A DNA stretch of 64,000 nucleotides from DASSUW01 sp963803335 (GTDB taxonomy: Bacteria; Actinomycetota; Thermoleophilia; Solirubrobacterales; Solirubrobacteraceae). Position 1 is the first letter of the stretch; each line of letters starts with the position of its first letter. The notes beneath the pieces are model-generated. The model was not told the origin of the DNA. It saw only the letters and a program-made list of their open reading frames with translations, and did not search any database. The stretch lies in NCBI GenBank assembly GCA_963803335.1, contig CAWDME010000001.1, positions 62,001 through 126,000 on the forward strand, given 5' to 3'. A program made the position numbers and the translations under genes. Positions 9,200-18,117 of the stretch are shown here, piece by piece.

Positions 9200-9506
9200 G
9201 TGCCAGTCAGCGTTGCTGCGTGCCAGGCGCCAGACCTCAAGACCTAGCATGATCCCGGGCCGGCCGATCCCGACCTCGGCGACCAGGCGCGGGCAGTCCT
9301 CGCGGTCGCCCGTCGACGCACCGACGGGGGCCTGGTCGGTGCCGATCACAACGATCCGCTCCGGGGGCCAGCCGAACGCCACGGCGCGCTGGCGCAGCGC
9401 ATACTGGCGCTCGACTCGCCGTTGTGGATCACCCGGCGTCGCGTGGACTGGAACGCATACAGACACGGGTGCGCGCGAGATGCTGAGCGGTGACCTTCGA
9501 GGTGAC
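9200..9506 (-). pseudogene. Serine site-specific recombinase, N-terminal remnant with frameshifts
   Basis: Three frames together give a resolvase-type N-terminus: VTSKVTAQHLART, then a VIHN block, then ERQYALRQRAVAFGWP and IMLGLEVWRLARSNADWH. These match the start, 'QSTxxQV.HN.ES', 'RRQY.L..RA..LGW' and 'EVSRLAR' blocks of recombinase-family proteins. The DNA-binding half is missing and frames change at least twice. It is a dead mobile-element gene. Confidence 0.65.
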
Positions 9507-9864
9507 GGCGCTCGCGCTCACCTCCCGGCCACGCACGGCAGCGCCACCGTCGGCGGTGCGCCCACGATCTCGTCGCGCCAGCCGGCGCCTCGACGGCGGG
9601 TCGGGCGGGGCGGCGTAGTCGCGGTGCTTGGGCAGGCGTGCGCCCAGGCGGCAAGGCCGGGGCGTTGCAGCAGCGCGAGCCCCAGCCGCCATCCCAATGG
9701 CTCGCCGTCGACCGCAAGCCGCCCAATCGCTCATAGCGCTTCGACGTCGTCCGAGTCGCCCGCACGCCTCATCGTCGCCCTCGCTTCGGATCGCTCGGCG
9801 CGGGCGAGCGCGCGCCCAACCGACCGCCGCTGCATCCGCACCCACAGCGCTCCGCGATCAGCCC

Positions 9865-10060
9865 TACCAGCTCGACCGACCGCAGCGCGGAATCGGCCTC
9901 GCGCCGCTCGCGCACGAACGCGACATCTCCTCGGTCAGCTTGGGCGCTCGCCGAGGGGGCATCAGTCCGGTCAACCCGCCCGTCTCCACGCCACCCGGGC
10001 CTCATAGAACGACAGCTGCGAGAAACCGAACACCGCGGCCGAGCGGCTCACACCGCGTGG
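9865..10060 (-). pseudogene. Helix-turn-helix accessory protein of the recombinase element, remnant
   Basis: The reverse strand reads GVSRSAAVFGFSQLSFYEAR and then, after a frameshift, LTGLMPPRRAPKLTEEM. This pattern is typical of the small HTH protein found upstream of such serine recombinases ('VFGFSRxxFYxAQ...GLxGLxPRRRGP'). With the recombinase fragment it marks a dead element of about 1 kb. The sequence between 9507 and 9864 and from 10061 to 10418 gave nothing further that I recognise. Confidence 0.5.
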
Positions 10061-10418
10061 CCCTCGACGCGCGCGCGGCGCACCATCTCGTACTTGACCT
10101 GCGCCAGATCGCGCGCATCGAAGAAGTCCGATCAAGCGAACCCGCTCGGTCCGCGACCGCCTCGGGCCTCGTTTCCGGCTCCGCTCGGCCCGGAGCGCCG
10201 CCACCTTTTGGATCCTCGTCCCTTCGCGCCATCGATCTCCTCCGAAACAGGTCAAGGTCACTAGGTCGCACATATCGGACGAACCGCTGGCACAACGAGC
10301 GGCAATCTCGTTCACAGCCGCATCCTGGCATCGACCTTGATTGCGCCTCGAGGCCCAAGCGCTGCCGCATCGTACGCAGAGCACCGGGCCGAGACCTACG
10401 TCCTCACGCGATGCAGGC

Positions 10419-11456
10419 TCACGCGATGCGCACGAGCGTCTTGCCCGTTGTGTCTCCGGACAGCATGCGGACGAGCGCCTCCGGGGCCCGCTCCAAGCCG
10501 TCGACGATGGTCTCCCGGTAGTGCAGGCGGCCCTCGGCGAGCCAGCCCCCGACTTCGCGCGTCACGTCGGCGTAGCGGTGAAGGTAGCTGCTGCCGCGAA
10601 ACCCGCGCAGGGTCAGGTCGTTTGAGACGGCCTGAAAGAGATTTCTCGGCCCTGGCTGCAGCTCTGTGCTCTGATACTGCGAGATCGCACCGCAGAGGGC
10701 CACACGTCCCCAGCGCCGGAGCGTGGCGAGTGCGGCCTCGAGGTGGTCGCCGGCGACGTTGTCGAAGTACACGTCGATCCCCTCGGGCGTCGCCGCCCGG
10801 ATGTGCTCGACCATGGAGCCGTCGCGGTAATTGAACGCTGCATAGAGACCGAGTTCGTCGAGCAGGTACCGCACCTTGTCCGCGGAGCCGGCGCTCCCGA
10901 TCACCCGGTGACCGCGCAGCTTCGCGATCTGCGCCGCGATGCTCCCGACCGCGCCTGCGGCCGCCGACACCCACACGACGTCGCCCTCCCGCAGGCCCGC
11001 CGCGTCGATCAGGCCGGCGTAGGCGGTCAGCCCAATGCCGCCGAGGGGCCCGAGGTACTTCACCGCCGGTGCGAAGCCGGTGTCGATGTGCGCCAGCGTC
11101 CCCAGCCCGGACAGGGCGGGCACGCCCGCCGCCACGATCGAGTACTCGCGCCAGCCCGAGGCGTGCCAAACCGCGTCGCCGGGCTTGAAGTCGTCGGCAC
11201 GTGACTCGACGACCTCGCCCACGGCCATGATTCCATCCATCGCACCGCGGAGTGGAAAGGAGTCGAAATAGCCTGCGGGCCCGCTCGCACGCAGGCGCAG
11301 CCGCATCCCAGGGTCAACGGAGGTGTACGTGTTTCGCACGAGGACCTCGCCGGGACCCGGTTTGCGAAGCTGCGCCTCCACGATCCGGAAATGCGAGGTC
11401 TGCACCTCACCCTCCGGGTACTCCACGAGCTGAACCTCGCGACTCGTTCGATCCAT
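10419..11456 (-). CDS. NADPH-dependent MDR oxidoreductase (CurA / prostaglandin-reductase type)
   Basis: A zinc-free medium-chain reductase of 345 residues, normal length for the family. RNTYTSVDPGMRLRL (about 41-55) is the typical N-terminal block of LTB4DH/CurA-like enzymes, and AAAGAVGS (165-172) is the nucleotide-binding glycine motif. FNYRDGSM and VYFDNVAGDHLEAAL follow as in double-bond reductases. Family members reduce the C=C bond of enones with NADPH, so an alpha,beta-unsaturated ketone is a reasonable substrate class. It stands alone, without a clear operator, between a dead recombinase element and a transposase tail. Confidence 0.88.
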   Translation of the reverse strand: MDRTSREVQLVEYPEGEVQTSHFRIVEAQLRKPGPGEVLVRNTYTSVDPGMRLRLRASGPAGYFDSFPLRGAMDGIMAVGEVVESRADDFKPGDAVWHASGWREYSIVAAGVPALSGLGTLAHIDTGFAPAVKYLGPLGGIGLTAYAGLIDAAGLREGDVVWVSAAAGAVGSIAAQIAKLRGHRVIGSAGSADKVRYLLDELGLYAAFNYRDGSMVEHIRAATPEGIDVYFDNVAGDHLEAALATLRRWGRVALCGAISQYQSTELQPGPRNLFQAVSNDLTLRGFRGSSYLHRYADVTREVGGWLAEGRLHYRETIVDGLERAPEALVRMLSGDTTGKTLVRIA

Positions 11457-11517
11457 TGTTCCTTCGACTGGCTAGCTTAGCTTTGCTATTTCCCGCGGAA
11501 TGACTCTCGAGAGAGCA

Positions 11518-11545
11518 AAACGGCCGCGCGGGGGCGCGGCCGTTT
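11518..11545. terminator. Strong stem-loop terminator
   Basis: AAACGGCCGCGC (11518-11529) pairs over 12 bp with GCGCGGCCGTTT (11534-11545) around a GGGG loop. It lies just after the stop of a transposase tail read on the minus strand and could stop transcription entering either neighbour. Confidence 0.6.
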
Positions 11546-11588
11546 CGGTGTTTGGTCGGGTTGCTCTGGTCGGTGCGGTCGGAGTGTC

Positions 11589-11680
11589 TCACCCGGCTCG
11601 GACGGCGAGGGTGTCGAGGTTGTAGGCGAGAATCGACCATTCGGTCCAGTTTCGCTGGCCGTGTGCGCCCTTTGAGGCGG
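11589..11680 (-). mobile_element. C-terminal tail of an insertion-sequence transposase
   Basis: The minus strand ends with NWTEWSILAYNLDTLAVRAG and a stop. This is a familiar C-terminal ending of IS transposases ('.WTEWAILAYNLDTLA'). Only this tail is present and no terminal inverted repeats were found. The family cannot be fixed from so short a piece. Confidence 0.5.
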
Positions 11681-11783
11681 CTGCCGCGACTCACGATTTC
11701 TGACACCACCCATGTGTTGGGGGTCCTCGAGATCGATGAGCGGCATCGACGCCAAGCTGAGTTCGATTCACTAGGCTACGGGA

Positions 11784-12812
11784 ATGCGCGCTTATCGGCT
11801 GTCGGCACCCGGGCAGGCGGAGGTCGTCGACGTGCCCGAGCCGAGGCCGGGCGATGGCGAGGTGCTACTGCAGGTGCGGGCGGCGGGCGTCTGCCGCACC
11901 GACCTCGGGCTCTTGCGCTCGGGCGCGGCGCGTCTGCCGGTCACGCTCGGACACGAGATCGTGGGCGATGTGTTGGAGGCAGGCCCGGGGGCGGACGCTC
12001 CTGCGGCCGGCACGACCGTCGCTGTCTACGAGCTAATCGGCTGTGGCCGGTGTGCGGCGTGCCGGCGCGGCGAGGACAACCTGTGCCGCAACGGCGTGCC
12101 CGATGTGCCGGGCATCACGCGCGACGGCGGCATGGCGGAGCGCATCGTCGTGCCCGCCCGCAACCTGGTTGAAGTCGGTCCGCTCGATCCGCTGGAGGCG
12201 GCGCCGCTGACGGACGCCGGGATGACCGCCTTGCACGCCGTTGAGCGCGGGCGTCCATGGCTCGCTCCCGACGCCACCGCAGTGGTCCTCGGCGTCGGGG
12301 GGCTCGGCCACCTCGCCGTCCAGTTCGTGGCGGCGACCGCGAAGACGCTGCTCATCGCCGTCGACGTGGACCAGCCCCGCCTGGACCTGGCGGCGCAACT
12401 CGGCGCTGCCCATTGTGTCCTTTCCGGCGCGGGGGCAGCCGAGCGCGTCGTCGCGGCCAACGGCGGACGCCGAGTTGACGTGGCCATCGACTTCGTCGGC
12501 TCGCAGGAGAGCCTGAACCTTGCCGCGCATGTGGTCCGGCGCGGGGGCGCGATCGTCGTCACCGGGGGCGGCGGGGGCCGGCTCTGCATCGACGCGGTGA
12601 TGGGTGCCGGCCGAGCCCCCGAGCGCGAGGTATCGATGATCCACACGTTCGGCGGGACGCGGGCCGAGCTCGTCGAGGCGCTGGCGCTTGCGGCGGCTGG
12701 CCGCATCTCCTCCAGGGTGCAGGGCTTCGGGCTCGAGGAGGCCGGGCGGGCGCTCGCCGCGCTCGAGGCCGGGCGCGTGCTCGGACGCGCGGTTGTCGTT
12801 CCGGGCTTATGA
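11784..12812 (+). CDS. Zinc-dependent alcohol dehydrogenase (MDR)
   Basis: An MDR alcohol dehydrogenase of 342 residues. Catalytic zinc ligands are Cys37 and His57-Glu58 (GHE); the structural zinc site is Cys87, Cys90, Cys93 and Cys101. GVGGLG (170-175) binds the dinucleotide, and Asp residues at the end of beta-2 (AVDVD) favour NAD. It should oxidise an alcohol or reduce an aldehyde; the substrate is unknown. It is a relative of the enzyme at 18898-19938 but clearly diverged. It is monocistronic between a transposase tail and a broken SDR, and no good operator was found upstream. Confidence 0.92.
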   Translation: MRAYRLSAPGQAEVVDVPEPRPGDGEVLLQVRAAGVCRTDLGLLRSGAARLPVTLGHEIVGDVLEAGPGADAPAAGTTVAVYELIGCGRCAACRRGEDNLCRNGVPDVPGITRDGGMAERIVVPARNLVEVGPLDPLEAAPLTDAGMTALHAVERGRPWLAPDATAVVLGVGGLGHLAVQFVAATAKTLLIAVDVDQPRLDLAAQLGAAHCVLSGAGAAERVVAANGGRRVDVAIDFVGSQESLNLAAHVVRRGGAIVVTGGGGGRLCIDAVMGAGRAPEREVSMIHTFGGTRAELVEALALAAAGRISSRVQGFGLEEAGRALAALEAGRVLGRAVVVPGL

Positions 12813-12929
12813 GGGAGCCCGCTGTCGCCCGGGATCGTGGCCCCTTCCGGACTCCCGAGCCACACGGACGCCTCCTGCTGCCGCTGATGGAAGCTCGGCG
12901 TTGCCTCCGCGCAGATCACCCGGCTCGCT

Positions 12930-13560
12930 GGTGCGCCATGGCCCCACAAGAGTGAGTCCTGGCGGACAGGCAATGCACGCGATCCCTAACGGAAGTCAGT
13001 TGAGCTTTCGCGATCGTCGAGGGCATTCGTACGGCCATGGGGACGAGAGCGGCGCTGTTGCGCGAGGCTCCGGGCAAGTAGCCCGCGGTCGAAGACATGT
13101 TGATCATGCATCCGCCGTCGCCGGTGTCGCGCATGGAGGGCCAGCGAAGCGGCAGCCGCACAGGACGCCGTCGAGGTTGAGCGACAGGACCACCGCCACT
13201 GTTCGTCGGTCAGGTCGAGGAGGGCGTTGAATCGATGGATGCCGGCCTTGTTGACCCCAGACGTCCAGGCCCCGAGGTCGTCCACGGCGCCGGGCCAGCG
13301 AGTCACGGGCGACGGGGTGCGTGGCGTCGAAGACAAACACCAATCGCACCGCTGGGCAGGCCGCCGAGCGTCCCCGCCGCCTGCTGCGCGTTGGCGTCCA
13401 GGGGTCGGCCAGGAAGACGGACGCGCCTCCCTCTACGAACCGGCACGGGATCGCGAAGCCGAGTCCTCGACCGCCGTCCGTGACGACGACGCGACGCCCG
13501 GAAAACGGTCGAGTAGCGTCTCGAGGGCAAGTCTGAGTAGTCAGGCAGGGCACGTCTTCA
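12930..13560 (-). pseudogene. Broken short-chain dehydrogenase
   Basis: Pieces of one SDR occur in three frames: GRRVVVTDGGRGLGFAI (cofactor loop), VDDLGGLDVW with an NKAG in place of NNAG, LTDEQWRVVLSLNLDGVLCG and MRDTGDGGCMINMSSTAGYL. The YxxxK catalytic block is destroyed. Several frameshifts are needed to join them, so the gene is dead. It lies directly downstream of the ABC importer operon on the same strand and may once have been its last gene. Confidence 0.75.
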
Positions 13561-13638
13561 CCTCTTTCGCGAGTCGCGAGTCGGGCATGCTGATGCCGGC
13601 CGGGATCTCCGGCCGGCACCGAGCGCGCCTGCTTCATC

Positions 13639-14802
13639 TCAGGAGGCAGACTTGCCCCAGAGCTTGGCCCACTGAGCCTTGTAATCCGGGACGAGCGGGA
13701 ACGCAGGGCCGCTCGTGGCCGCCGCAGGCATGTTCGACGAGGTCATGAACCAGAACTCCGGCGGCGTCTCGAGGACCGGCTGCCCCGCCCACTTGCGCGC
13801 GAGCGCATCGAGCATCGCGTAGTCGTAGCCGTAGAGGGAGGACGGCGTGACACCGACCAACTGGCCGGACTTGACGTCCTGGTAGGTCTGCTGGTTGCCA
13901 CCCTGGCCGATGAGCTTCACCTTGTCGGCCAGGCCGGCGGCCCGTAGCGCGGCCGGGAGGCCGGCGCCGAGGGCGGCGACCTGGGACAGCACCACGTAGT
14001 TCACACTGGGACGGCTTCGCAGGTAGGACACGATGCGGTCCGGAGCGTCCTTACCGAGAGACGTCAGCGGGATGTCGATCTTCCCGTACTTGCAATCCGG
14101 GCAGAGCTCTTTGTACTTCTTCTCGAACTCGGTGCCGACGGCCGCGAGGATGGCGAAAGCCGAGACGTTGACGTAGACGGTGTCCGCCTTGCCGTTGCTG
14201 TCCGAGACAACCTTGGACGCCAGGATGTCGCCGAGCGGAGCGTTCTGCTCCGGGGTCCCGGTGTTGAACAGGACGTCCTGGCCCTGCTTGGCCACAGAGC
14301 AACACGTCACGAACTCCACGCCGTTGTCCCTCGCGTCCGAGATCGTCTTCCCCAGGACCGTCGGATCCGCAGCATCAAGAATGATCGCGTCAGCGCCGTT
14401 GCGCACAGCGGCTTGGATCGCGTTCTGGAGCTTCTCCGGCGAGCCGTCCGTGCCGACCTGTGTGACCGTCCAGCCCAGTATGCCCGCGCCCTCCTGCAGG
14501 ATCGGCCCCTGGACAGCACAGGCCTCGACGCCGCAGCTGATGAACGTGACCTTCTTGCCGGTGGGGATCTGCTTCTTTATCGGCGTGGTCTGCGTGATCG
14601 AGGTGGGCCGCGCCGTGTACTTGTCGAGCAGTTGCTTGGCCGCAGAGACGTCCGCGGACGACGAGCCATTGCTCGACGAGCCGCTGTCGCCGTCGCTGCT
14701 GCCGCAGCCGGCAGCCACGAGCGCGATCGCGGCGATCGCGGCCACCTGGACCAGCGTCACACGACGCCGTCGGGGCGTGCGCCGCCTTGGGGTGATGGAC
14801 AT
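13639..14802 (-). CDS. ABC importer substrate-binding lipoprotein (CUT2 / ribose-like)
   Basis: This 387-residue lipoprotein has an Arg-rich start, a hydrophobic segment and a lipobox LVAAGC with Cys33 as the lipidation site, followed by a Ser/Gly/Asp linker. The mature part shows the periplasmic-binding-protein type 1 pattern: AIQAAVRNGADAIILDA, ILASKVVSD, and a C-terminal hinge. Two cysteine pairs (SCGVEAC, TCCSV) are unusual for a sugar binder. It is the last gene of a minus-strand operon with the permease and ATPase. Given the CoA-ester genes and the shared operator, a non-sugar ligand is possible; the ligand cannot be read from sequence. Confidence 0.9.
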   Translation of the reverse strand: MSITPRRRTPRRRRVTLVQVAAIAAIALVAAGCGSSDGDSGSSSNGSSSADVSAAKQLLDKYTARPTSITQTTPIKKQIPTGKKVTFISCGVEACAVQGPILQEGAGILGWTVTQVGTDGSPEKLQNAIQAAVRNGADAIILDAADPTVLGKTISDARDNGVEFVTCCSVAKQGQDVLFNTGTPEQNAPLGDILASKVVSDSNGKADTVYVNVSAFAILAAVGTEFEKKYKELCPDCKYGKIDIPLTSLGKDAPDRIVSYLRSRPSVNYVVLSQVAALGAGLPAALRAAGLADKVKLIGQGGNQQTYQDVKSGQLVGVTPSSLYGYDYAMLDALARKWAGQPVLETPPEFWFMTSSNMPAAATSGPAFPLVPDYKAQWAKLWGKSAS

Positions 14803-14862
14803 GGATTCTCTCTCCTCCTCAGCGTTGGTCAGGTGGTTGGACCTCGGACGGGCGGATGCCTC

Positions 14863-15987
14863 TCAGTCCTCTTCGTGCAGTGGAGACCCGGCTGCGACAC
14901 CTGGCTGATCGGTGCCGGCGACGCCCGCGCCGTGGACGCCCGACCCTCGGGCGCTCACGGAGGTGCGTCGCTGGATGCCGGTCACCGCGAGGGCGGCGAT
15001 CAGCACGACGCCGACGAACATCGACTGCGACCACTGCGGCGCGGCGGCGAGCGCTAGGCCCGTGGTGCCGGTGCCGAGCAGCAGAACGGCGATGATTGTG
15101 CCCCAGGCGTTGAAACGCCCGTTCTTGAGCTGCGTGGCGCCGAGGAAGGCGGCCGCGAACGCCGGCAGGAGGTAAGGCGTGCCGGCCGTCGGGGAGCCGC
15201 TTCCGAGGGTCGAGGCGAGCACGATGCCGGCGGCGCCGGCCAACGCCCCGGAGGTGACCAACGACCCGAAGCGCAGCCGGTTCACCGGCACGCCCGCCAG
15301 CCCCGCGGCGTCGGGGTTGAAGCCGGTGGCGTACAGGCGCCGTCCGGTCGCCGTGTGCTCAAGCAGGTACCAGATGGCCATGGCGACGACGGCGCAATAG
15401 ATGACGGGCAACGTGACGCCGCCGATGTCCGTCTGGCCGATCTTGGAGAAATCGCCGGCGAGCGCACCGCTCGAGATCGGTGTGTCGTTGGTGACCATCG
15501 TGATCAGGGCCAGGATCAGGGATCCGGTGGCCAGCGTCCCGATGAACGAGTCGATCTTGGCGAGAACTACCACGGCTGCGTTGATGAGCCCGATCCCGAC
15601 GCCGACCAAGAGCCCGACGACCAGCGCCACGCCGAGTGACGTGCCGTGCGTGATGAGCTTCGCCGTGATGACCCCGCTCAGCGTCATCACATACGCGAAC
15701 GACAGGTCGAAGACGCGGGCGGAGAGCGGGATGATGATCGCGAGCGCCGCCAGGCCCGTGATCGCGTTGGTATTCAGGATCTGCTTAGCCGTCCCACTGT
15801 TCGGGAACGTGTCGGGAACCCAGATCGAGAAGACGAGGACGATCGCCAGCCAGACGTAGACCGCCCCGATCTTGTCGAACGCCAGCGCCGAGGCCAGCCG
15901 CCTAGAGACCGGCGGTCGGCCCGGTGGCGAGGTGAACCTATCGCCCGGCGGGGATGCGACGGTCCCGCCCGTTGCTCTAGTGCTCAT
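14863..15987 (-). CDS. ABC importer permease (CUT2 / ribose-like)
   Basis: A membrane protein of 374 residues with about eight to ten hydrophobic segments, of the RbsC type (branched-chain/ribose permease superfamily). The block IIPLSARVFDLSFAYVMTLS corresponds to the conserved 'GGIDLSVG' region, here altered to ARVFDLSFA. SFIGTLATGSLILALI, LEHTATGRRLYATGFN and AAAFLGATQLKNGRFN are further family marks. Its start overlaps the ATPase stop by 11 nt, indicating coupled translation. It would form a homodimeric channel fed by the lipoprotein at 13639. Confidence 0.9.
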   Translation of the reverse strand: MSTRATGGTVASPPGDRFTSPPGRPPVSRRLASALAFDKIGAVYVWLAIVLVFSIWVPDTFPNSGTAKQILNTNAITGLAALAIIIPLSARVFDLSFAYVMTLSGVITAKLITHGTSLGVALVVGLLVGVGIGLINAAVVVLAKIDSFIGTLATGSLILALITMVTNDTPISSGALAGDFSKIGQTDIGGVTLPVIYCAVVAMAIWYLLEHTATGRRLYATGFNPDAAGLAGVPVNRLRFGSLVTSGALAGAAGIVLASTLGSGSPTAGTPYLLPAFAAAFLGATQLKNGRFNAWGTIIAVLLLGTGTTGLALAAAPQWSQSMFVGVVLIAALAVTGIQRRTSVSARGSGVHGAGVAGTDQPGVAAGSPLHEED

Positions 15988-17545
15988 CTAGCTCTCCTTC
16001 GATCGCGCTCACGAGCGCCTGCTGTGTCAGTCCGTCGCCGCTCATCTCCTGGGCGACCCTTCCGTCACGCAACACCACGATGCGCGTGCACATCGCGAGG
16101 AGCTCGCCCTCGTCCGACGACGAGACGATCACCGTCAACCCCTCCTTGGCCAGCCGCGCGATCAGCTCGTAGAGCGCGACGCGGGTTCCGATGTCGACGC
16201 CAGCCGTCGGCGAGCAAAGGACCAGCATCTCCGGCTCGCTCACCAGGCATCGAGCGACGACGACCTTCTGCTGGTTGCCTCCGCTCAGTGTCGAGATCGG
16301 AGCGTCCGGGCTCGCCGTCTTGATCTCGAGGCGTTCGGTCCACTCGGCGACCGCCCTCTCCTCCGCGCGGAGGCCGAGCCTCCCGCGCCCCCCGAGCCGG
16401 TGCAGGATCGAGAGCGACAGGTTCTCGTTCACGCCGAACTCGTAGATGACGCCCTCGCGCTGCCGGTCCGCGGGGACGAGCGGGATGTTGACGTCCTTGA
16501 GCTTGCGGACGTCGTGCCACTTCTCCGACTCCCGCGGAAGGCGTAGCTCGCCGGTGACTCTGTCGCCGTGGGGCGCATGCCCGGTCATCACGTAAGGGAG
16601 CTCGAGCACCCCGGCGCCGGCGAGCCCAGCGATGCCAAGGATCTCTCCCTTGTAGATTTGGAGGTCGACCCCCCGAAGCCAGCGGCCCGCGACGTTGCGC
16701 ATCTCGAGCACGATGGGCGCATCCGGGCGTCCCGCTACGGGCGCGCGGTAGTCCGGATCGACGTCCTCGCCGACCATCAGGCCCGCGAGCGCGCGCGGAT
16801 CCAGCGTGGCGATATCGCGCGTGGCGACCAGCCGGCCGCCCCGCAGAATCGTCACGCGGTCGGCCAGCTCGAAGATCTCGTCCATCCGGTGGGAGACGTA
16901 GAGGATCGCCGTTCCCGCGTTGCGCACCTCGTTGATGACGGCGAACAGGCGCTCGACCTCGTCGTGTGGGAGCACCGCGGTCGGCTCGTCGAGCACGAGC
17001 AGCCCTCCGCCCCCCTGCCAGCCCTGGAGTGCGGCGGCGATTGCCACCACCGTGCGCTCCACCGGCGTTGCCGCGGCCAGCGGCCGATGGATGTCGATGT
17101 CGACGTCGAAGCGCTCGAGCAGACGGTGCGTCTTCTGCTCCTGCTTCTTCCAAAGCACGCGCCCGCCGAACCCCTTCGCGAAGCCGCCGTGGAGCGCGAG
17201 GTTGTCCTGCGCGCTGAGCTCGAGCACGAGGCCGAGGTCCTGATGGACGAAGCGCACCCCGTCGGGCACCTCGCGACCGATGGCGAAGGGGACGCCGTCG
17301 AGCTCGGCCGACGTCCTGCCGGCGGGATGGTGGTAGCCCGCCAACGCCTTGATCAGCGTCGACTTGCCCGAGCCGTTCTGGCCCATGAGCGCGTGGATCT
17401 CGCCGGAGCGGATGTCGATCGAGACGTCCTGCAGCGCGAGGGTGGCGCCGAACGTCTTCGACAGCCCGGAAACGCGTAGCGCGTGCTCGCCCGAGGGCGC
17501 TCGCGCCCTCGCGCCACCGGCCGCCGCCGCGCGTAAGTCATTCAT
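15977..17545 (-). CDS. ABC importer ATP-binding protein with two nucleotide-binding domains (CUT2)
   Basis: A tandem ATPase of 522 residues. Domain 1 has Walker A GQNGSGKS (55-62) and LDEPT (185-189) but a degenerate signature (ATPVERTVV, near 159). Domain 2 has a good signature LSGGNQQK (420-427) but a Lys-less Walker A (GLAGAGVLEL) and CSPT (444-447) where DEPT is expected. The Lys-less second Walker A is usual in this family; loss of the Asp-Glu pair is not. One composite site (domain 1 Walker motifs with domain 2 signature) should remain competent. It is first in the operon, 58 bp from a perfect operator. Confidence 0.92.
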   Translation of the reverse strand: MNDLRAAAAGGARARAPSGEHALRVSGLSKTFGATLALQDVSIDIRSGEIHALMGQNGSGKSTLIKALAGYHHPAGRTSAELDGVPFAIGREVPDGVRFVHQDLGLVLELSAQDNLALHGGFAKGFGGRVLWKKQEQKTHRLLERFDVDIDIHRPLAAATPVERTVVAIAAALQGWQGGGGLLVLDEPTAVLPHDEVERLFAVINEVRNAGTAILYVSHRMDEIFELADRVTILRGGRLVATRDIATLDPRALAGLMVGEDVDPDYRAPVAGRPDAPIVLEMRNVAGRWLRGVDLQIYKGEILGIAGLAGAGVLELPYVMTGHAPHGDRVTGELRLPRESEKWHDVRKLKDVNIPLVPADRQREGVIYEFGVNENLSLSILHRLGGRGRLGLRAEERAVAEWTERLEIKTASPDAPISTLSGGNQQKVVVARCLVSEPEMLVLCSPTAGVDIGTRVALYELIARLAKEGLTVIVSSSDEGELLAMCTRIVVLRDGRVAQEMSGDGLTQQALVSAIEGELDEH

Positions 17546-17602
17546 CGCGGTGCTCTCCTCATTTCGCCGATCACCGGGCTGCTTGGCCCGGGCCGTCTCC
17601 TC

Positions 17603-17616
17603 AACTGACTTCAGTT
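17603..17616. promoter_or_regulatory. TGA-NN-TCA operator copy at the ABC importer promoter
   Basis: AACTGACTTCAGTT has perfect 6-bp half-sites. On the minus strand a TATTGT -10-like box (17628-17623) lies just upstream, so a bound repressor would cover the start of transcription of the importer operon. Confidence 0.7.
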
Positions 17617-18117
17617 AGGCGAACAATAGAGACTCAGGCGACCGTGTCAAGGACGATTTGCCTGACGTGGCTTCAGGGCTGAGGTGCGGCGGCTGCGAGC
17701 AACGAGGGGAACTGCTCGCTGCCAGGCCCGTCCGGGATGCCGCCGCGCCGCCTCACCATGAACGACCACCGCACTCCGGTCGCGCAGGCCTGGCGCGAAA
17801 AGCCGGAGGGTACGACTTCGGAATCGGAAACCGCAGCGCCAACTCCGGCCTGAGGCCGCAGCAGCGTCGGCCGCTGCTTGAGAGATGCCACCTTCTGATC
17901 GCCGACGGCCAGCGCGGGCGACCCGCTGCCTCGAGCCGCGCGCCGGCGGCGCCGGACGATCACTTGACTTGACTTCAGGTTAACGGGCAGCTTGCTCAGG
18001 CGGCTTGGGGCGGCCGAGTTGCGACGCGCCGCAGCCCACGACGGTGATCCGAGGAGGCGTCCAGCGACGTCCGGAGAGGAAGATCGGGTTCCGGCTCGAA
18101 TAGGAGCGTCCGCAATG
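17617..18117. other. Intergenic region with one operator and no recognisable gene
   Basis: About 500 bases between the importer promoter and a decayed regulator. Apart from the operator at 17967-17980, I see no frame with family character and no stable hairpin of note. Confidence 0.4.
17967..17980. promoter_or_regulatory. TGA-NN-TCA operator copy near a decayed regulator
   Basis: ACTTGACTTCAGGT carries an intact core; an extra CACTTGACT precedes it. It lies about 140 bp upstream of the remains of a GntR-like gene and may be a leftover from the time that gene was active. Confidence 0.5.
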
